A model generated the notes under the pieces. The model was not told the origin of the DNA and made no database searches. It saw only the letters and a program-made list of their open reading frames with translations. A stretch of 64,000 nt of DNA from Mycoplasma zalophi. GTDB taxonomy: Bacteria > Bacillota_I > Bacilli_A > Mycoplasmatales > Metamycoplasmataceae. A program made the position numbers and the translations under genes. Location: NCBI RefSeq assembly GCF_025486335.1, contig NZ_JAOOPZ010000001.1:186001-250000 (forward strand). The letters run 5' to 3'. Of the stretch, positions 56,944-64,000 are shown in pieces; position 1 is the stretch's first letter, and every line of letters starts with the position of its first letter.

Positions 56944-59124
56944 ATGGCAAGAAACAATAATTTTGTCAAAAAAATCGCTCGTTTTAATTCAACTAAAGCG
57001 CAGCAAAATAAGAAACCAGTTTCTAAACAAGAAGAAACTTTAGAAGTAAAAAAACGTTGACCTAAATACTTATTGGGGTTTTTAATTGCAGGGATTTTAG
57101 TATCGGGAATCACTATTCCACTTGTGGTTGCTGCTAATAGAGCAAAAGAAGATTATCCTGTTTTAGACAAAAATTCAGTAGTATTTAAATTCAAAAATAA
57201 AGATGGTAGCGTTTCTCAAATTGAATATTCAGATTTAAAACAAGCTGTAGATTCAGTTAATGAAGGAAAATATGTATATTCAAAAGTTAGTGATGAAATT
57301 GCACTATATTTATATGAACAAGAATACAAAGCTAGCGCATGATATGAAGCAATTTATAACTCTAATAAAGTAGCAAGTAAGAAAAAATATTTTAAATTAC
57401 AATCTGTTAAAGAAATTGAAAATAATAAAGCAAGAATTTTAGATGATTTGGAACAAAGATTACAAACTCAATTTGGATTTGGAAAATGAGAAACAGAATT
57501 TAAAACTGAGTTAGCAAAACCTGAATATGGTTCATCAAAAAATAAAGCAGATGCTGTTAAACATTTAGTTGCTCAAGAAATTAGAAGAAATGCTTTTGGT
57601 CGTTTCCAAACAGAAATCAATAGTGATTTTACTATTTCTGAGATAGAAAACGGGTTAACTGCTGAACATGATGTATATTACATGTTTTATAATTCACAAA
57701 CTCAAAAAGAAGAAAGAGTAGATTTATTTAAAAAAGGTGAAGTTATTCGCTTTGGTAACGGTGAAAAAGATTTACACTTTATTCATACATCAGGAAATAA
57801 TCAAAACGTTTATATTCCAAAAGATAAGTTAAATACCACAGATCCAGGAGAAACTAAAGTTTATGCATTTTTAACAAAATCATTTTTAAATGACAAAAAA
57901 GATGCAGGAATTTATATAAATGACTGATTAGCAACTCAACCAATTATTTATTCAAAATTAAACTTAAAGATGACCCAAAATCAAACAGCTGCTGACTTAC
58001 CATTTTCATTTAGTAAACAAGAACTTATTAAACTACTAACATTTACAGATTTTAATAATGGTATTGAAACTTCACAAATTGATTTACCAATTAATAGAAT
58101 AAATAATTTTAAAGGTATCTCAAACTTCGTTAAAGGTGAAAATTTGACTGATGAAGAAACTAAACAAGCAATTAATGATAGTTTACTTTTAAATGTATTA
58201 GGATCAGCAAATGATAATACATACGGTTCAGAAGGGTTTAAATCATTGTCAGATATTTATTCAAAGGAAAAACCTGAGTTTTATTTACCTTATATTTCAA
58301 TAATAAATAATGATTCAATTTATACACCTAATGAAAAAAATGATTTCTTTACTAATTTAAAAACAAAAATCATTGAAAAAATATTTAATAATGAACAAGC
58401 ATATAGTGAAATAATAAATAAACAAGCTACTTCATGAACTGAATCAGAAAAAGAATTAGCAATTAATAATAATAAAAAAATTGCAGATTACATAAATGAA
58501 ATGACAGATTTTGATAGTAAAATGGGTAATTTATTACGTGACTTATTTGCACAAAGTGACTCAGATTATAAAACCAATTTAGTTTATAAAATTAATGGGA
58601 ATTACGCTATTTTAAACAGCACAGGATTAAATTTATTTACTTTATCTACAGTTAATTCAGAAGAAACTGCAAGAAAATTAATTTTAAGTGATTTATCGAG
58701 AAAGGCAAATGACGTTTCAACTACTGCTTTAAAACCGCCATTCAATATTGATAATATGTTTAAAGACTTACTAACTTCAGACTTTATTACAAACAAAGTA
58801 TTAGAAGATGGTAGTTTTGTAGAATATCTAAAAACTTTAAAATACAAAAATTATTCAACTGATGAAGAACAAAATTTCAGTGATAATGATGTAGAAGTCG
58901 CTAAAAAATACTCAAAAATTCTTTTAGAATTCCAACACTTACAAATTCTAAATGGAAAAAGCACAGAAATAAAAGAATATATAGATTTATTAATAGATAA
59001 AAATTTAAGTGCTGATTATGTATTTGAAAACGGAAAATGAATAGTTAAAAATCATGGTGATAAAGAATTTATTAAATTTATTTATCCAATATTTGAAAAA
59101 CAAATCAATGGAGGTAATAAGTAA
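56944..59124 (+). CDS. p80: HinT-interacting membrane complex protein P80
   Basis: The protein has 726 residues. A basic N-terminal cytoplasmic segment (residues 1-40) with RNNNFVKKIARFN is followed by one membrane helix (about 43-63, LLGFLIAGILVSGITIPLVV), then a long outside part, mostly helical, without catalytic motifs. Order and architecture match P80 of Mycoplasma hominis, which forms a membrane complex with lipoprotein P60 and binds the cytoplasmic HIT-family protein HinT. AAGGAG precedes the ATG. The P60 ATG overlaps the stop. No hinT gene lies next to the pair in this window. Confidence 0.82.
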
Positions 59125-60764
59125 TGAAAAAATCATTATTTTTAAGTTTATTAAGTGTTTCTGTATTAGCTCCATCAACAGCAATCGCTGCAATTTCTTG
59201 TGCACCATCAGATCCCTTAGATTTAAATGAACGTGGAAAACAAGAAACAGTTTTAACTAGTCAACAAACAAAAACACTTATTTTACAAAGCGTTGCAGAT
59301 AATTTAATTTCAAATATTTATTCATCTGAAATAACAACAAAAACAGAAGATACTATAAAAACTTTATATGAAAATAAAAACTCACAATTTTATAAAGATT
59401 TTAAAAAATTCTTTACTGTTTTTGCTAAAAAACAATTAGATGTAAATGGTCAATTTTTTGTAACATTACGTCAAAATTTATTGAACAATAATGTTGATGT
59501 AACTAATTTTACTCCCGTTGGTTGAGAAATGCCAACTGATGAACAAATGGACTTTTTATTCAATAATTCAACTAAACTTTCACAAAGTATTCGTTTAGAA
59601 ATTGAAAAAATGATTGTAGTATACAATTATTTATTACAAAATAGACAAGAAGTTTTATCTATTACAAGAGATGAACAAAACAATGATAAATCACTTTTAA
59701 AAGTAGATATTTCTAAGTTTACAGATGAAAATAAAAGAAGATTTAATTCTCTTGATAAAAGCTCAAAAGATGTTTATTTAGTTAAATATCTTTTAGATAA
59801 TAAATTAGCAGAATCATGAAGTTTTGAAAGAACTGAAAACGTTCAGCTTCTACAAGGTCATGCATTAATAAACAGTGTAGACACATACAATGCTTTGATT
59901 CAAAACAATAATTTAAAATATAAAGTTGTAGATGATCAAACTTTATTGGTAAATGGTTCAGATAACATTGATTTAACTAAATTACGTGGATATAATGGTG
60001 TTCATAAATATACAGGATCATCAACTGGTGATATGAACTATGATAACTACAATTTAGAAAATAAAGATTACACAGTTGAAGGTTTCGTAAATCCTTTTAA
60101 TAACGGAATTTATTCAGTTAAACAATTAACATTTAACGCAAATGTTTTAGATAAATTAAAGACAAAACCTGTAATTTCTCTAAAAGAAGAATCAAAACAA
60201 AAAACATCATTTGAAGTAGAAGATTTTAATGTTGCTGAATTTACTTACAATGCTGATACTAAAACATTTACAAAAACTATTGATAATACAACATTTAACT
60301 TTAAATTAACACGTATTGAATCAACTAGTGATGGAAATAACATTAGATTAACAGTAGAACTTTCAGTACCTGAATTAGGAAATAAAGCAAAATATGCTTT
60401 TAGCACTGAATTAAGAAACAAAAATCAAACAGAAGCAAGACAATTTGATCAATTTGATTTACCTAAATTTATAGATTTTTATAATCCAAATTCAAAACAT
60501 ATTGAAGGTAAATACATTATAAAAATTGCGCCAAAAATGGTTAAAAAAGAATCATCAGAAACTCAATATGTTTCAACATTACAAAACACACCATGAAGCG
60601 TTGATGAACAAAAAGATAAAATAGCTTTAAATATTGTATTTTTAGATTATCCAATACTGTATAAAACAGTTGTTAAATATTTTAACGAACAAGGTGTGGG
60701 AATCGACACTAATGGAATGGAAAAATTAATAGTTGATTTCTTAAAAGCTGAAGATTTAATATAA
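59124..60764 (+). CDS. p60: HinT-interacting membrane complex lipoprotein P60
   Basis: The protein has 546 residues. A lipoprotein signal ends IAAISC with Cys at residue 27, so the mature protein is lipid-anchored outside the membrane. The rest is hydrophilic and has no known enzymatic motif. It directly follows P80 with a one-base overlap, the P80-P60 order of M. hominis. In that species the complex is surface-exposed and interacts with HinT. A terminator follows, with no hinT gene in the operon. Confidence 0.82.
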
Positions 60765-60766
60765 AA

Positions 60767-60793
60767 AAAACTCTCTTTCATGAGAGTTTTTTA
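60767..60793. terminator. Bidirectional terminator between P60 and the S41 peptidase gene
   Basis: AAAACTCTC/GAGAGTTTT with A and T runs on either side, shared by converging genes. Confidence 0.85.
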
Positions 60794-60795
60794 TA

Positions 60796-62847
60796 TTAAT
60801 TTCTTTGCTTCATTTCGTGTTCATATTGAAATTCAACTAATCTAAATAGAGATTCCATTTGTTCTATTTTTTCTTGTTGTTTTTCAAGAGAATCGTTTTC
60901 ATGAATTGCATATTCTTGTAATTTATTTGTATATTCTTTTTTCTTGCGTTTGTCTTTTATATGTAGTAAATATTTTTGAATATCATTATATACTTTATCT
61001 CAAGCTTTTTGCTTTATACTTGTTAAATATTGGCTATATTTTTTTTCTCCTAAAGCAGGATCTTTTAAATATGCTTCAATAATATCATATTCATAATATG
61101 CGAAATATGGAATTTCTAAATCTACTTCAATGCCTTCTTCAGTGTAAGGTAAGTCATTTTCGTTTGTTATTATTTCATCAGGAACACCAATTCAAGCATT
61201 ATTTGATGAGATATCTAAACTAGTTCCATCAGGTAGTACAACAGGTAAAATTGAATACATTCCACCACCACTTGTATTTCCTATTATTGTTGCAAAATTT
61301 CCTAGTTTAGCAATATGTGTTAGTAAATTTGCAGCACTAAATGTATTTTTACCGACTAAAATATATCAATTGTAATTTGTATAGCCGTCTCTTGCGTTGT
61401 AGAAATTATCACCATTAACATCAACACGATATTTAGTAAAGTTTAGTAGCTTATTTAAAACATCATAGAAATAAATTTTTTGATCTTTATTTGTCATAAA
61501 AGCAACAACTTTTTCCATTGCTGCAATTGAACCACCACCATTTAATGATAAATCTAAAATAATTTTATTTATAGGTTGTGTTTTGGAATGTTCCTGAATT
61601 CTTTTCATAGCTTCAAACATTAAAAAGTAACTGTCATATTTATAAGGTTGTTTGCCATTTATTTCTTCATTTGTTCCAATAGTAAAAGAATTTAAATAAA
61701 TAATTGCAATATCATTGTGAAAAGATACGATATTTATATCATTATCATTATTCAAATTATTTTGCAAGTTTTTAGCATTTCTTATTCTTGATAAAATTCT
61801 GTATGTTTCTACATAACTTTGTATTCTTGAACTTTCGGCAGAAGCATAAGGGTTTGCACGGTAGTTTTTAGGGTGAAAATATGACCCTGATTGAATTGAA
61901 GTATGCAATTCATTTAGGTATTTATAAACAAATTCTTCGTATCCATTAGCGTTAGTTGTAGCATCTGGTGACATTAATTTTTCTTTTAAATCTGTTTTTG
62001 TAAAAAATTCATCTAGGGAATTTACTTTGTGTTTTTTTAAAAACGTTTTTTCTAATCCATAAAAGTTATCAAATAAAAATAATAAAAAATTATAGTTGTT
62101 TAATCTTTGTTGTTCAGTTTGTTGAGCATTATTATAAGAATTATTCATAACTTTATTGTATTCAGATGCATCAATATCTTTGTTAATAGTTGAGGTGATT
62201 CCGATTAATTTATCACCATTAAAATAAATATTGTAATAACTTTGACTTAAAAATAACAAATTAAATACTGAAAAAGGAAGAAAAATATTTTTATTTTTTT
62301 CAAAAATACTAAAATTATATTTTTGTAAATCTAATTCTGTATATTCACCTTCATTTAAACTTTTTATTGAGTCTTCTAAATACTCTATTTTATTTGAATA
62401 ATCTTTAGTAGAAGAACTTTTTAAAAAACTAAATACTCCGGTTGATTTAAATAATATTTTATTATTTACATCATCAAATATAATTTCTCTTCCAAAAACA
62501 GTAAATTTATGTCCTAAAGGTGTGTTTTCTGAGTATTTAAAGACATTTTCTAAAAATAATCCTTTTAATTTTGTTATAAATTCATTAATATTTACATAAA
62601 TTTCTTGTGTATTTTTTTCTTTAAAAAGATTTAAATTATTATTTTCTATATTAAATTCATTAGAAATATTTTCAAATTCATATGATTTTATTAAATCTAA
62701 ATTATCAGGACTTTCATTAGTAACTTTTAAAATTGTTGATATAGAACAAGAAACAGCCGCCGAAATTGCTGCGACTGAAGAAATTGATAAAGAAGAAATA
62801 ATTATTAAGTTTTTTATGAATTTTTTATTTGTATTATATTTTCTCAT
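60796..62847 (-). CDS. S41 family serine peptidase lipoprotein
   Basis: The protein has 683 residues. The signal ends ISAAVSC, a lipobox at Cys 34. The catalytic half is C-terminal: IVSFHNDIAIIYLNSFTIG (tail-specific-protease core), IILDLSLNGGGSIAAM, and GKNTFSAANLLTHIA with the likely nucleophile Ser, then IGNTSGGGMYS. S41 enzymes cleave proteins near their C termini; mycoplasma members act on the cell surface. No PDZ domain is evident; about 350 N-terminal residues form an unknown domain. The ATG lies within the end of the next upstream gene (34-base overlap when UGA is Trp). Confidence 0.82.
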
Positions 62848-64000
62848 TCATTTCCCTTAGCTTTTTCGTAGTTCGTTTTTTCAAGTAAATAATCACTTCT
62901 TGTTTCATCATCAAGTTTTTCATCTTTTTGAATATTTTCAAATGATAAATCATATCCAAAAGCACCGATTAATTTTATATATTTTTGAATCATGTTTTCA
63001 GTCATTTTAAATGTATTTCTACTTGCGTAATTATTTTTATATGGGAATCCAGAAATTAAATTATTCTTTTCTTCTATTGGCATATTATCATTAATTTTTA
63101 AGATTTCTTTTACGACTTTCTGATTTTCTTCAGATAAAGAATTATATTCTAAAAAGTGATTTTTGTATATATCTTGTAAATATTGTATGTAGTATTCAGA
63201 TTGTTGAACAATTAGGCGATATTTTGCTATTTTATTTTCTATTTCTTTATTATTATTTTCTAAATTATTATATTCATTTTTTGAATTGTTAAAATTATTT
63301 TCAGTTTCAATAAAGTTTGTTTTTACATCTTCATCTTCAATATTTTTATCGTCTTTTAGTTTTTCTTGAGTTATAACATATCCAACAATATCTAATAATT
63401 CTTTTTGTTTAGCAACATGTTCATTTAGTGTTTTTATTGTTGCTCTTGCGTTGTATCCATATCTATTTATTATGTATTTAACATCTTCTTCTAATTCATC
63501 TTCATTAGTATTTGAAACAAAATCTTTTAATTTTGTTTTTTGTTCATCTGTTAATTTAGTTAAATCTTTTGTAGCTGCGTGAGCAATTTTTTGTAAGAAA
63601 TCTAAATAAGTATAAAATTGTGTTTTTCTTTCTTCAATTTTTTTATTATTTGCTTCTTTTTGATTTTCTAATTCACTATCATCACTAATTTCAATGTCTG
63701 AACCTAAAACTTTCATTAATTTTTCTTTATCTTCTTCGCTATGAACATAAATTTTTTGAAGTTTTGGGAAAATATTTTTTGAAATTAAAATTCCGCTTGT
63801 AGCGCTTTGATTAGTAGTTACTAAATCAAAATCTGTATTAGCTTTAAAAGTTAATTCCGCTAATTCCGGTAATGATGTGATAAAAGTTTTTATTTTTGAA
63901 CCTAGTGTTAAATTAGTTATTGGAGTATTTCTAAATCCAACAAATATTTCCAATGTTTCAGGTAAAGATAATTGTGAAATTTTAGTATTATTAAATCCTT
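62814..64000 (-). CDS. Leucine-rich-repeat (BspA-like) and coiled-coil surface protein, N terminus outside window
   Basis: The last 385 residues are present; the frame is open to the window edge. The first 70 visible residues show BspA-type repeats (KISQLSLPETLEIFVGF, PITNLTLGSKIKTFI, LPELAELTF). A long helical, Lys/Glu/Asn-rich region follows, with a coiled-coil stretch around NNFNNSKNEYNNLENNN. The apparent stop at 62844 is UGA, so the protein continues ten residues to TAA at 62814, overlapping the S41 gene by 34 bases. The pair forms one leftward operon of surface proteins. Confidence 0.7.

Noticed and set aside
62844-62846. Stop codon ending the leucine-rich protein at 62844
   Set aside because: It is UGA, read as Trp here; the next in-frame stop is TAA at 62814.
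1-64000. CRISPR array, intact insertion sequence, prophage or rRNA operon
   Set aside because: No regularly spaced repeats, intact transposase, phage structural genes or rRNA sequence were seen; apart from the fic remnant area the window looks like stable core and surface-protein genes.

Overview
The window is about 25% G+C, and most long reading frames run straight through UGA codons at conserved tryptophans (GGSWG in the proline iminopeptidase, WGPPGTGKS in the helicase). UGA therefore codes for Trp and the organism is a mollicute. The p80/p60 membrane-protein pair, a dimethylargininase-type hydrolase, large FtsX-like permease genes and S41/leucine-rich surface proteins suggest the hominis-type mycoplasmas (Metamycoplasma/Mycoplasmopsis). 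I cannot name a species. All coordinates below treat UGA as Trp.

Layout. 1-3483 (+): the tail of a UvrD/PcrA helicase, a membrane protein with a degenerate EAL-like end, a DegV/FakB fatty-acid-binding protein and proline iminopeptidase. 3567-4664: decayed DNA with a broken fic gene. 4699-8647: tmcAL (-) divergent from mnmE and a TrmA/RlmCD-type methyltransferase (+). 8703-12377 (+): two paralogous membrane-anchored nucleases whose MnuA-type domain halves are in swapped order. 12474-18697 (-): a membrane protein, a 1343-residue SF1 helicase, an EIIB-like protein and a nitroreductase. 18863-25024 (+): trpS, thrS, a membrane protein, pncB, a frameshifted sialyltransferase-like lipoprotein and a small membrane protein. 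25078-26609 (-): rsmA and tatD. 26669-30404 (+): pepV, then a three-gene SPFH/zinc-ribbon membrane operon behind a T17 tract in its promoter. 30504-31905: NUDIX, tRNA-Arg(CCT) and a PQ-loop protein. 31921-40435 (-): pepO, smc, rnc, plsX, fakA and an Asp23/Gls24 protein. 40608-44630 (+): rpmB, an ABC ATPase, prs, rsmG, a possible small RNA and a dimethylargininase. 44696-46210 (-): gpmI. 46394-55449 (+): a giant FtsX-like permease and its ATPase. 55481-56786 (-): tpx and a LicD-like protein. 56944-60764 (+): P80 and P60. 60796-64000 (-): an S41 peptidase lipoprotein and a leucine-rich/coiled-coil protein that runs off the window.

How the genes work together. FakB (DegV), FakA and PlsX together suggest phospholipid synthesis from host fatty acids. 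PepO, PepV, Pip and the S41 protein fit peptide scavenging. The surface nucleases would supply nucleotides, and prs and pncB salvage nucleotide and NAD precursors. TmcAL, MnmE, RsmA, RsmG and the TrmA-like enzyme modify RNA.

The strongest unusual observation is the pair of apparently circularly permuted nucleases, with every recognisable catalytic motif retained. Next are the T17 promoter tract before the SPFH operon and the A7-tract frameshift in the sialyltransferase-like gene. Both look like phase-variation sites.
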